Part shown: piece after piece, positions 35,505 to 44,100 of the stretch | How positions within the stretch are numbered: position 1 is the stretch's first letter | Layout of the letters: each line of letters opens with the position of its first letter | From: Anaerovibrio lipolyticus LB2005 | GTDB lineage: Bacteria; Bacillota; Negativicutes; Selenomonadales; Selenomonadaceae | DNA: 64,000 bases | NCBI RefSeq assembly: GCF_000621545.1 | Contig: NZ_JHYA01000004.1 | Coordinates: 186,001 to 250,000 of the forward strand | Direction: 5' to 3' | Position numbers and translations under genes: made by a program | Notes under the pieces: generated by a model | The model's input: only the letters and a program-made list of their open reading frames with translations | What the model was told of the DNA's origin: nothing | The model's database searches: none

Positions 35505-37277
35505 GTGAACATGATGGAAAAAAATGGATTAATAAATCAAAAGAAAGTTGATTTAGGATTTATCTTTACAACAATGGTGAGCATTGTATTTGTTTTTTTA
35601 TTTGTGAACAGGCTTTTTTATGGTATTGAGACATCTGATGAAGCCTTCTATAATGTAACGGGATATAGACTACTTCAGGGCAATGTGCCTTATGGAGATA
35701 TGTGGGAACTAAATGCGCCAGATGCGTATGTCATGCTTCCTTTTTTACTTCTCCATAAGATGATATATGGAAGCATGGATGGCGTATTTCTATTTTTGCG
35801 ACTTTCCTATATATTTTTACAGATTATAGGTCTATGTTGTGTATATTTATACGCAAAAAAAGAAATCAACGGAAAGTATGCCTTTTTACTTGGCATTGCT
35901 TTTTGGTTGCATGCACCATTTAATCTTTATAATTTCTCATATAATAATATGTTGGAGCTTTTTTTTACTGCATCGATATGTATGATGTTGTTGAGGTTTG
36001 ACTATGAACAAAAAAAATATGAATATTTGACCGGTGTATTTATGGGATTGGCAGTTCTAGTATATCCAAGCTTTATTTTTGGTTGTTTTGCTATTGCAGC
36101 TATCATTCCAATGGTAATTAGAAGTAAAAAGTCTTTAAAGTTTCTCATTATGTATGTTGTTGGTGGACTGACAGTGGCAATACCTGTTTTATGTCATATT
36201 GCTGTTACATATGGCTTGCAGAATGTAATTCATAATTTGTCTATAATTATGTCATCAGGTTCAACAGCATATATAGGGGAAAATCACTTGATAAAAAATA
36301 TCTATGATGGAATTACATATCTGGGGGCTCCATTCATTGTAGGTGGGAAAGCTTTTGTATTATATTTTATTACAATACTAATATTAGGATTTATTAATAA
36401 AATAAGACATATTGGTAAATATTTTTTGGCATTATATCCGATTATTTGTTGTTATTGTTGTGTATTAAGTGGCAGGTATTATTTATTCCCTTTAGCGGTA
36501 TGTGTGGTTGCCCCTCTGGTAATAGAGTACTCTGATAACCGAATGGAAATGTTAAAGAAGGTTGCTATTGAATGGGGATCTTCTATGCTAATCTATTTTG
36601 TTATAGCTTTTTCATCTAGTGGTGGAGCTTCAAATGCGTGTAGGAGCACAATGTTTGCCGCAATTGTTACTATAAAATTAATAATTGAAGTCATTCAGAA
36701 TGATTTTTTGTTAAAATTTAAAAAACTTATTCCATATATCCCGCTTACATTATTTCTGTTTGGATTATTAATTATATTTTATAGCGGAATGTATAGAGAT
36801 AATCCATATAAGGAATTAACAACAAAAGTTGAATCAGGGGTTTATAAAGGAATATACACAACCCCTCAAAGAAAACAACACATAACAGACTTGGAAAATA
36901 TTATGTCACGTATTGAAAAAAAGGGAGAGACTGTGATGATATTGTATCATAGTTGTTACGCGTATCTTATGGTAGATATGGTGCCAAAGACTCCATCATC
37001 TTGGGGATGTTTTGATTATGAAGCATATGGCTATGATAATCAAGATTTATTTATGCATTATCTGTCAGATAGGGGGAATATCCCTGAAAATATTATTATT
37101 ATAGATATTCCAGAACAGTTCGATTATGCTGGGCAACAAGTTGAAAAATATATGCCATATTATCCTATGTTAAATCAGTTTATAAAAGATCATTATATAT
37201 ATCAAGGGGAATATGAAGAAGGATTATCTGGCCAGGTCGTAACATATGAATTGGATAAGGGGACACTTGAGAATTAA
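35505..37277 (+). CDS. Polytopic membrane protein, putative GT-C glycosyltransferase
   Basis: A 590-residue protein with about a dozen hydrophobic segments and a final soluble domain of about 150 residues. The first external loop has the acidic motif ETSDEAFYNVTGYRLLQ, the position and kind seen in GT-C enzymes that use polyprenol-phosphate sugars (GT39/GT83, GtrC-like). It follows the GT2 and flippase genes of the same route and would transfer the flipped sugar to a surface glycan. The GTG at 35505 or ATGs at 35511/35514 could start it; no strong ribosome site helps. Its stop codon lies within a few bases of the point where chemoreceptor-remnant homology begins. Confidence 0.72.
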   Translation: MNMMEKNGLINQKKVDLGFIFTTMVSIVFVFLFVNRLFYGIETSDEAFYNVTGYRLLQGNVPYGDMWELNAPDAYVMLPFLLLHKMIYGSMDGVFLFLRLSYIFLQIIGLCCVYLYAKKEINGKYAFLLGIAFWLHAPFNLYNFSYNNMLELFFTASICMMLLRFDYEQKKYEYLTGVFMGLAVLVYPSFIFGCFAIAAIIPMVIRSKKSLKFLIMYVVGGLTVAIPVLCHIAVTYGLQNVIHNLSIIMSSGSTAYIGENHLIKNIYDGITYLGAPFIVGGKAFVLYFITILILGFINKIRHIGKYFLALYPIICCYCCVLSGRYYLFPLAVCVVAPLVIEYSDNRMEMLKKVAIEWGSSMLIYFVIAFSSSGGASNACRSTMFAAIVTIKLIIEVIQNDFLLKFKKLIPYIPLTLFLFGLLIIFYSGMYRDNPYKELTTKVESGVYKGIYTTPQRKQHITDLENIMSRIEKKGETVMILYHSCYAYLMVDMVPKTPSSWGCFDYEAYGYDNQDLFMHYLSDRGNIPENIIIIDIPEQFDYAGQQVEKYMPYYPMLNQFIKDHYIYQGEYEEGLSGQVVTYELDKGTLEN

Positions 37278-37626
37278 GGAAATGATGGGGGCTTTGAACA
37301 AGTTCAAGACCTCCTTGCCAGCAGAATTTGACGCTGTTAAGGCTAATGGTCCTGTGACTGGTACTGACGAGTACAACAGAGTTGCCAAGGATGATACCAC
37401 TAAGCTTCGTGACCAGTTAAAGGCTTTAACCAATGAGGCTTCCCGTGGTGATGAATTCGCTGGCATTGTAAATCAGGTTAGCGACAATGTTAACCTGATG
37501 GTTGACACAGTTCAGACCGTTGCCCGTCAGGCAGAGGGCATCACCTGCGAAATGCAATCCGCATCTGATGCACTTGCCAAACTGGCCCAGGATGTACAGA
37601 CTGTACTGAGGAAGTTTAAGTTTTAA
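37271..37626 (+). pseudogene. Chemoreceptor remnant with several internal deletions
   Basis: Four pieces of a receptor like that at 18601 are joined. A sensor-domain piece ([16 protein letters not shown] to [12 protein letters not shown]) is fused to SRGDEF from the HAMP end. Next comes [12 protein letters not shown] to GITCEMQ from late in the signalling domain, and finally [22 protein letters not shown]. The joins keep one reading frame, so a 126-codon frame remains open from 37246, but the CheA-binding tip and membrane helices are gone. Homology starts right at the stop codon of the upstream membrane protein. Confidence 0.88.
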
Positions 37627-37720
37627 AAATAATACAACAACATAAATGATATTTTAAAAAAGGAACTCAAGTTGTTTGGGTTCCTTTTTTTTGTTCCCCT
37701 CTCAGCAAGACAAACGGATG
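37627..37720. repeat. Right copy of shared tail downstream of chemoreceptor remnants
   Basis: Nearly identical to 24001-24090, including the terminator and CAGCAAGACAAACGGATG, after which the sequences diverge. It marks the right edge of the island. Confidence 0.8.
37655..37693 (+). terminator. Terminator after the second chemoreceptor remnant
   Basis: AAAAAAGGAACTCAA pairs with TTGGGTTCCTTTTTT and continues in a T run. Same structure as at 24028-24064. Confidence 0.85.
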
Positions 37721-37837
37721 GTCTTATGTCAATAAAGTGGACACCGAAAGTGCGACTTTACGCCGCACCCTCTTTGGCTCACATTTAGATTAGCATTTAT
37801 ACTGATTTTTAAAGATCATGTTGAAAAGGGGACGAAA

Positions 37838-39233
37838 ATGATTCCGTTTAACCAACCACTATTTATAGGTAAAGAAATAAATTATATAAAACAGGCAATG
37901 GAAAACCATAAAATTTGTGGTGATGGCCCATTTACAAAGAAATGTAGCAAGTGGTTTGAGGAACAGACTAGTTCAGCAAAAGTTTTGATGACGACATCGT
38001 GTACCCATGCAACGGAAATGGCTGCGTTATTGATCGGTATAAAGCCTGGCGATGAAGTTATAATGCCATCTTATACTTTCGTATCTACTGCAGATGCTTT
38101 TGTATTAAGAGGTGGTGTACCAGTGTTTGTTGATATTCGTCCTGATACTATGAATATTGATGAAAAGCTCATTGAAAAGGCTATAACAAAAAACAAAAGC
38201 AATCGTTCCAGTGCATTATGCAGGTGTGAGTTGTGAAATGGACACTATAATGGATATCGCTCAAAAATATAATTTATATGTCATAGAAGATGCTGCACAG
38301 GGAGTTATGAGTACCTATAAGGGGCAGGCGCTTGGTTCTATCGGTGATTATGGTTGCTACAGTTTTCATGAGACAAAAAACTATTCAATGGGTGAAGGCG
38401 GAGCACTACTGATAAAAAATGAAGACATGATTGAACCAGCCGAGATTATAAGAGAAAAAGGCACTAATCGCAGTAAGTTTTTCCGGGGACAAATAGATAA
38501 ATATACATGGGTGAACTATGGTTCATCATATCTCCCAAGTGAGCTGAATGCTGCTTATTTGTATGCTGAGTTGGAATGTGCTGAAGAAATTAATAAAGAC
38601 AGATTAGCTAGTTGGGAAAAATATTATTATGGTCTTAGTGACTTGCAGGAAAGAGGATATATTGAGTTACCGGTTATTCCAGACGGCTGTCAACACAATG
38701 CCCATATGTTTTACATAAAGGCTGGTTGTTTAGCTGAGCGTACAAAACTTATAAAATATTTGAAAGATCACGAAATTAGTACTGTTTTCCATTATATACC
38801 ATTGCATTCTTCACCGGCAGGCATAAAATTCGGTAGGTTTTCAGGAAAGGATATTTTTACAACAAAGGAAAGTGAGCGCTTAGTACGGTTACCAATGTAT
38901 TTTTTAATGTCAAATGGTATTGTTTGTGATATAATGACTTGGAATTCTATGCAATATAGCTATGTAATAACAGGTGAAGCTGAAGATAATCCTTCTATTA
39001 TGTTTCGTTACTATAAAAACATTGATAATATTCCTGATAAATACATTTATATTGATTTTGGACGTGACAAGATTTTAAGTTGTGATAATCCAACATTTCA
39101 GTTTAACAAGTGACTTAACTCATATTATGAAAAGGTAGATGATAAAAGGATAAACGAGCGTTTTTCTGCACACAAATATCAATACAAAGGTAATTTTGAT
39201 GGGGATTACGATTGTTGGATTAATGGCTCTTAA
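37838..39233 (+). pseudogene. Frameshifted WecE/RffA-like aminotransferase with unrelated 3' end
   Basis: The first 132 codons (MIPFNQPLFIGKEINYIKQA, TTSCTHATEMAALLIGIKPG) and the next frame from about 38200 (HYAGVSCEMDTIMDIAQKYN, SFHETKNYSMGEGGALL, KGTNRSKFFRGQIDKYTW) together match WecE, the dTDP-4-keto-6-deoxyglucose 4-aminotransferase, almost end to end. A one-base loss near AAAACAAAAGC (about 38195-38205) separates them. After LVRLPMYFLMS the sequence no longer looks like WecE. It ends at TGA 39111, and the same frame continues with protein-like residues to TAA at 39231. The enzyme is probably dead, with its C-terminus fused to debris of another gene. Confidence 0.82.
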
Positions 39234-39266
39234 TGCCTGATAACAGTAAAACATAATTTTTTCTTT

Positions 39267-39297
39267 GGTCGACAGATATTTTTCTGTCGACCTCTTT
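39267..39297 (+). terminator. Terminator before the WbpM/PglF-type gene
   Basis: A perfect 10-bp stem, GGTCGACAGA and TCTGTCGACC, with a 6-base loop and trailing TCTTTT. It separates the broken aminotransferase from the next operon. Bases 39234-39412 otherwise hold nothing recognisable. Confidence 0.75.
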
Positions 39298-39412
39298 TAT
39301 GTGGCAAAATACATGGCTAAATGCCAATTGCGTTTACGAAAGTACAAGAGTATAATAATAATGAGTTTTTGTGAGCAAAATGACTCATATAATTCGTTTT
39401 ATATAAAAATGA

Positions 39413-41332
39413 ATGGATTTAATTGTTATGAATAGGTTCTTAAATATTAGTTTTTCTTTGATCACATACGATGCAATTATTTATTTGGTAGTTGCTTCGT
39501 TGATGTTGGCATTTTATCAGGGGGCTGGACGCCTAGATAATTACGGTATTATTCTGCACAGCGTTGTTGCAGCTATAATAATTTTTGGAAGCCGTCTGAT
39601 GTGGAACATATATCGCCAAATTTGGCGTTATGGTGGAATACAATGCTATATAAGATTACTTTTGGCCGATGGTATTGCCATGTTTCTATACTTAGCTGTT
39701 GATAAGTTGCTTATAGTGCCAAGTATTTCAGCAGCTAAGCTCATTGCCTTGTGTTGCACGAACACATTGTGTGTTCTGACTATAAGAATGGTGTACAGGT
39801 ATGCCTACAAGTGCGGTGGGAGAAATGATAAGCGTGGTGAAGTGTCCAGGTTACTGCTTCAAATATTTACTCGCGGTAAGGTAGTTGCTGAGCCGACTCC
39901 TGAATCTGGCAAGATAAAAATTGCCATTGTGGGGGCTGGCTCTGTAGGTGTGTCTTTGGCGGAGGAATTACGGGAAAATCCTTCATCAAAATACGCTCCA
40001 ATGTACTTTATAGATAACAAAAAAAATAAGGTTGGCCGCACAATACATGGTTTGGAAGTTAAGGCTGAAGACAGTAATGATACTTTGGCGGAGATGCGGG
40101 AGGCTGGCATTAATCTTGTAGTTATGGCCATACCAAATATGGCGGCTGAACGGCGTAAAGAACTTTATAATTTTTACCAAAATAATGGTTTTAAACTGAA
40201 GATTTATGATTATCCTACAGTTCAGAATGCAGGCAACAAAAGAGTTCTTCGTTCCTTTGAGATAGAGGAACTGCTTTTCAGAAAAGCAATGAATGTATTG
40301 GATGATAATACCTATAACTACTACCCAAATAAGGTAGTTATGATTACAGGTGGTGGCGGTTCCATTGGTTCTGAGCTTTGCCGCCAGATTGCGGCCATGT
40401 CACCGAAAAAGCTAATAATTCTTGATGTCTACGAAAATGGTGCTTATGACATCCAGCAGGAGCTTTGTATCAAGTATAAGCAGATTCTTAATATGGTTGT
40501 GGAGATTGTGTCCATTACCAACAAGGAGGGCCTGGAAAAAGTTTTCGTAGAGCATAAGCCACAGATTATTATTCATGCTGCAGCCCACAAGCATGTTCCG
40601 CTCATGGAACGAAACTGTATTGAGGCAGTAGAAAATAACGTTTTTGGAACATTGAATGTGGTAGAGCTGTGCGAGCAATATAACGCGGAGCGTTTTATGA
40701 TGGTGTCCACTGACAAGGCTGTAAACCCTACCAATGTTATGGGTGCCACAAAGCGTATGTGCGAGATGATAGTCCAAAGCTACAGCACATTTGGCAAGGT
40801 GAAATACAGTGCCACCAGATTTGGTAATGTACTTGGATCGGCGGGTTCAGTCATTCCACTATTTAAAAAGCAGATTGCCAGTGGTGGCCCTATCACTATT
40901 ACAGATAAGCGGATTATTCGTTATTTTATGACTATACCGGAAGCCAGCCAGTTGGTGCTTCAGTCTGGGGCAATGGCTCAAAATGGCGAACTATTTGTAC
41001 TTGATATGGGCGAGCCAGTAAGGATTCTTGATTTGGCCGAAAATATGATAAAGCTTAGCGGTGTGGATGGTATCGAAATAGTTGAAACTGGGCTGAGACC
41101 TGGAGAAAAGCTTTATGAGGAGCTGTTGATGGATTCTGCTGATTTAAGCAAAACCAGTAATGAGAAGATTTTTATTGAGCAGGATGAAGCAATTCCTTTT
41201 GAAGAGCTTAATACTAAACTGGATGTACTGCGAAGGGCCTGCACCGCAGATGACAACGCTGTGCGGGAGGCACTTCATAAGGTTGTCAGTACCTATAAAA
41301 CACCGGACGAAGTAAACGGGCAAATAGATTAA
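39413..41332 (+). CDS. Membrane-bound UDP-sugar 4,6-dehydratase, WbpM/PglF/CapD type
   Basis: A 639-residue protein. Four N-terminal transmembrane helices (about residues 1-130) are followed by a CoA-binding-like Rossmann domain (IAIVGAGSVGVSLAEEL) and a C-terminal SDR domain. The SDR domain has MITGGGGSIGSELCRQI, HAAAHKHVPLMERN, STDKAVNPTNVMGATKRMCE and ATRFGNVLGSAGSVIP. Enzymes of this build remove water from UDP-GlcNAc to give a 4-keto-6-deoxy sugar, the first step toward bacillosamine, QuiNAc or FucNAc. A small initiating sugar transferase lies three genes downstream, as in pgl and P. aeruginosa O-antigen loci. The 4-aminotransferase that could follow it at 37838 is broken. Confidence 0.92.
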   Translation: MDLIVMNRFLNISFSLITYDAIIYLVVASLMLAFYQGAGRLDNYGIILHSVVAAIIIFGSRLMWNIYRQIWRYGGIQCYIRLLLADGIAMFLYLAVDKLLIVPSISAAKLIALCCTNTLCVLTIRMVYRYAYKCGGRNDKRGEVSRLLLQIFTRGKVVAEPTPESGKIKIAIVGAGSVGVSLAEELRENPSSKYAPMYFIDNKKNKVGRTIHGLEVKAEDSNDTLAEMREAGINLVVMAIPNMAAERRKELYNFYQNNGFKLKIYDYPTVQNAGNKRVLRSFEIEELLFRKAMNVLDDNTYNYYPNKVVMITGGGGSIGSELCRQIAAMSPKKLIILDVYENGAYDIQQELCIKYKQILNMVVEIVSITNKEGLEKVFVEHKPQIIIHAAAHKHVPLMERNCIEAVENNVFGTLNVVELCEQYNAERFMMVSTDKAVNPTNVMGATKRMCEMIVQSYSTFGKVKYSATRFGNVLGSAGSVIPLFKKQIASGGPITITDKRIIRYFMTIPEASQLVLQSGAMAQNGELFVLDMGEPVRILDLAENMIKLSGVDGIEIVETGLRPGEKLYEELLMDSADLSKTSNEKIFIEQDEAIPFEELNTKLDVLRRACTADDNAVREALHKVVSTYKTPDEVNGQID

Positions 41333-41353
41333 CTATAAAGGAGCCTAAAGAAA

Positions 41354-42184
41354 ATGCCTTTGAAATTGATGTATATTACAAATGATCTTGCTGTGGCCCA
41401 AATTGCTGAAAAGGCCGGTGTTGACCGGATATGGATAGATTTGGAAATCCTTGGCAAAGAGGAGCGACAAAAAGGATTAAATACTGTAAAATCGCATCAT
41501 TCAGTAGAGGATATTAAGAAAATAGCCCCCAAACTAACATCTTCGGAGATGATGGTTAGGGTAAATCCTTGGAATGATAATTCAGAGGCTGAACTTAATC
41601 AGGTAATAACAGCCGGTGCACAGATTGTGATGCTTCCAATGTGGAAAAATGTTACTGAGGTTGAGTCCTTTTTGCAGGCAGTATCGGGACGCTGCAAGAC
41701 CAGCTTGCTGTTAGAAACGAAAGAAGCTGTTATGTGCATTGATAAAGTGTTAGCATTAAATGGAATTGATGAAATACATATAGGACTTAATGACTTACAT
41801 CTGTCTTACGGTATGGATTTTATGTTTGAATTATTGGCAGATGGTACCGTCGAAAAGCTATGCAAGAAAATTGCTGCAACCGGTATACCATACGGCTTCG
41901 GTGGTATTGCGAAAATTGGTGAAGGTATTCTCCCAGCTGACTATATTGTTACAGAACATTATAGATTGGGCTCCACAAGAGTTATATTGTCCAGAAGCTT
42001 TTGTAATGTGGAAGAAATTAGTGATAATGCAGAAATTGAAAAGCTGTTTTCTTTGAATGTCAGGAAGCTTCGGGAGTTTGAAGCAAATCTTGATAAACTG
42101 ACTCCCATTGAGTTTCAGGATAATCTAAAAAAAATTTGTGAATGTGTAAAACTAGTTGTGGATAAAAAGAGGAATAATCAATGA
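41354..42184 (+). CDS. HpcH/HpaI aldolase / citrate-lyase-like protein
   Basis: A 276-residue TIM-barrel protein. Family marks are DRIWIDLEILGKEERQKG near the start, the metal-ligand glutamate in TSLLLETKEAV and aspartate in IHIGLNDLHLSYG. Such enzymes make or break C-C bonds with pyruvate- or acetyl-derived donors. It overlaps the next PLP decarboxylase gene by four bases and lies in a run with a class-IV aminotransferase. This suggests a small pathway to an unusual keto or amino acid, perhaps a glycan substituent. The substrate is unknown. AAGGAGCC precedes the ATG. Confidence 0.8.
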   Translation: MPLKLMYITNDLAVAQIAEKAGVDRIWIDLEILGKEERQKGLNTVKSHHSVEDIKKIAPKLTSSEMMVRVNPWNDNSEAELNQVITAGAQIVMLPMWKNVTEVESFLQAVSGRCKTSLLLETKEAVMCIDKVLALNGIDEIHIGLNDLHLSYGMDFMFELLADGTVEKLCKKIAATGIPYGFGGIAKIGEGILPADYIVTEHYRLGSTRVILSRSFCNVEEISDNAEIEKLFSLNVRKLREFEANLDKLTPIEFQDNLKKICECVKLVVDKKRNNQ

Positions 42185-43392
42185 ATATTAATGCGGAAAT
42201 AGTTTCAAGTCTTAGAGAAAAATATGGTGAAGCATTCTATTTACTGGATTCGGAGCAGTTTAAACAGAATTATGTAGAATTAAGAAAAGCATTTACGGAT
42301 ATTTATCCTAAATTTAATATTGCATATTCATTTAAGACCAACTATATCCCGGATTTGTGCCATATTGTAAAAGATATGGGGGGATATGCAGAGGTTGTCT
42401 CTGAGATGGAGCTTGAATTGGCATATAGAGTCGGTTTTCCTGTTGAAAATATAGTATGGAATGGGCCAATTAAAACTGAAGAAGCAGAAGAAAAGTTCCT
42501 GCTTAATGGAGGCGTGCCACATATTGATGGAATTGAAGAGGCTGCATTTGTGGTTTCTGTTGCCAAGAAGCATTCTGATAAAACATTTAATGTAGGCTTA
42601 CGTTGCAACTTTGATGTCAACGATGGTGTATTATCCAGGTTTGGTTTTGATATAGATGGAAATGATGTAAAAAAGGTATTATCCATGTTTAATGAACAGC
42701 CTAATATTCATCTGAAAACTATACATTGCCATTTTGCCAAAAGAAATATTGAATATTGGCCTGCAAGAGCAAAAGGGATTTGTGATTTTGTCAAAAGAAC
42801 AGGTATTATTACGGACAGAATAGATATTGGTGGCGGACTGTTTGGAAAAATGGCACCATCTCTAAAAGAGCAGTTTCATTATGACATTCCATCATATGAC
42901 GAGTATGCCAAGGCTGCCGCAACGGAGTTTAAGAAATCCTTTTCTGAACTTGACAATCATCCGGAGCTTGTCATAGAACCGGGTTCTGCTTTGGTAGGAG
43001 ATTGTATGAAATTTGTCGGCACAGTTAAAACGATTAAATGTGTTCGGGGCAAGTATATTGCAACTGTTTTAGGCAGTCAGAAGAATATCAGTATGACAGG
43101 GGTTAATCCGCCGGCAGAGGTAATTGCCATGGGGGGGAAGCAAGCAGAATACCATGATTTGGATTTTGTTGGATTTACCTGTATAGAAGGTGATAACCTG
43201 TATAGAGGCTATAATGGCCCATTGTCTGTTGGAGACGCTTTAGTTATTAGCAATTGCGGCTCGTACTCTATAGTTATGAAGCCACCATTTATACTGCCTA
43301 ATTTCCCGATACTTGATATTTGCGGGGAAAAGGTTAAAGTAATCAAATGTCAAGAAACGTTTGATGATGTATTCCATACATACAATTTGTAG
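42181..43392 (+). CDS. PLP-dependent decarboxylase, DAP/Orn/Arg decarboxylase family 2
   Basis: A 403-residue fold-III PLP enzyme related to diaminopimelate decarboxylase. The PLP lysine is in NIAYSFKTNYIPDLC. HCHFAKRN, the phosphate-binding DIGGGLFGKM and VIEPGSALVGD follow. The catalytic cysteine occurs in FTCIEGDNLYRGY, where ordinary LysA has CESGD. The altered motif and the location between an aldolase and an initiating sugar transferase argue against a lysine-pathway role. It may decarboxylate a special amino acid to an amine for the glycan. The start ATG overlaps the aldolase stop. Confidence 0.82.
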   Translation: MNINAEIVSSLREKYGEAFYLLDSEQFKQNYVELRKAFTDIYPKFNIAYSFKTNYIPDLCHIVKDMGGYAEVVSEMELELAYRVGFPVENIVWNGPIKTEEAEEKFLLNGGVPHIDGIEEAAFVVSVAKKHSDKTFNVGLRCNFDVNDGVLSRFGFDIDGNDVKKVLSMFNEQPNIHLKTIHCHFAKRNIEYWPARAKGICDFVKRTGIITDRIDIGGGLFGKMAPSLKEQFHYDIPSYDEYAKAAATEFKKSFSELDNHPELVIEPGSALVGDCMKFVGTVKTIKCVRGKYIATVLGSQKNISMTGVNPPAEVIAMGGKQAEYHDLDFVGFTCIEGDNLYRGYNGPLSVGDALVISNCGSYSIVMKPPFILPNFPILDICGEKVKVIKCQETFDDVFHTYNL

Positions 43393-43401
43393 GTGTTTTT
43401 G

Positions 43402-44085
43402 ATGCAAGGTTTTAATAATGTTTTAAAGAGAATATTTGATGTAATATCATCGGGGATAGCCATTGTCTGTTTGTTGCCTTTATGGATAATTGTTGCACTG
43501 GCGATAAAGATGGATTCCAAGGGCCCGGTGATTTTCAAGCAGGGGCGACGTACCAAGAATGGCAGAGTTTTTAATATGTATAAGTTTCGTTCTATGGTCG
43601 TGGATGCTGAGAAAAAAGGTGCTGGGCTGTTTAATTATGAGAATGATCCCCGAGTGACGAAAGTTGGCCGCATTCTGCGTAATACAAGTATAGATGAATT
43701 GCCACAACTCTTTAATATTTTCTTCGGAGATATGAGCGTTGTGGGCCCTAGGCCTTGTGTAACCTATGAACTGGGAGACTTTGATACACTTAACAAGCGT
43801 TATAAAAAACGGTTTCAGGTGAAGGCCGGACTTACTGGATTGGCACAAGTAAAAGGGCGTAATGATATATCCTGGGATGATAAAGTAACCTTTGATAATC
43901 AATACGTTGATGAGTTTAATGATAAAGGTTTTATTGTTGATATAAAGATTATCATTGAAACTGTCATAAAAGTGTTTAAAAAAGAGGATATTTACGAAAC
44001 AAAGTCGGATGAGAGCCTGGATGATGTTGAAGCTGCCAAAAAGGCCGAAGAAGAAATTATCAGAATTGCGCATTTACCGGATTGA
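43402..44085 (+). CDS. Initiating sugar-phosphate transferase, small monotopic PGT (WcaJ/PglC-like)
   Basis: A 227-residue phosphoglycosyltransferase that loads sugar-1-phosphate on undecaprenyl phosphate. One hydrophobic N-terminal hairpin (about residues 12-35) precedes the catalytic domain. Motifs are [32 protein letters not shown], the [19 protein letters not shown] block and VGPRP. The C-terminus carries an acidic tail ([17 protein letters not shown]) longer than in PglC. The ATG at 43402 has TAGGTG seven bases upstream. The 4-keto-6-deoxy sugar made by the WbpM/PglF-type enzyme is a likely precursor of its substrate. Confidence 0.92.
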   Translation: MQGFNNVLKRIFDVISSGIAIVCLLPLWIIVALAIKMDSKGPVIFKQGRRTKNGRVFNMYKFRSMVVDAEKKGAGLFNYENDPRVTKVGRILRNTSIDELPQLFNIFFGDMSVVGPRPCVTYELGDFDTLNKRYKKRFQVKAGLTGLAQVKGRNDISWDDKVTFDNQYVDEFNDKGFIVDIKIIIETVIKVFKKEDIYETKSDESLDDVEAAKKAEEEIIRIAHLPD

Positions 44086-44100
44086 TATGGAGGATTTGCT

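Noticed and set aside
39111-39113. In-frame TGA followed by an open frame, as a selenocysteine codon
   Set aside because: No selenoprotein context, no stem-loop recognised after it, and the gene already has a frameshift; treated as a nonsense codon in a pseudogene.
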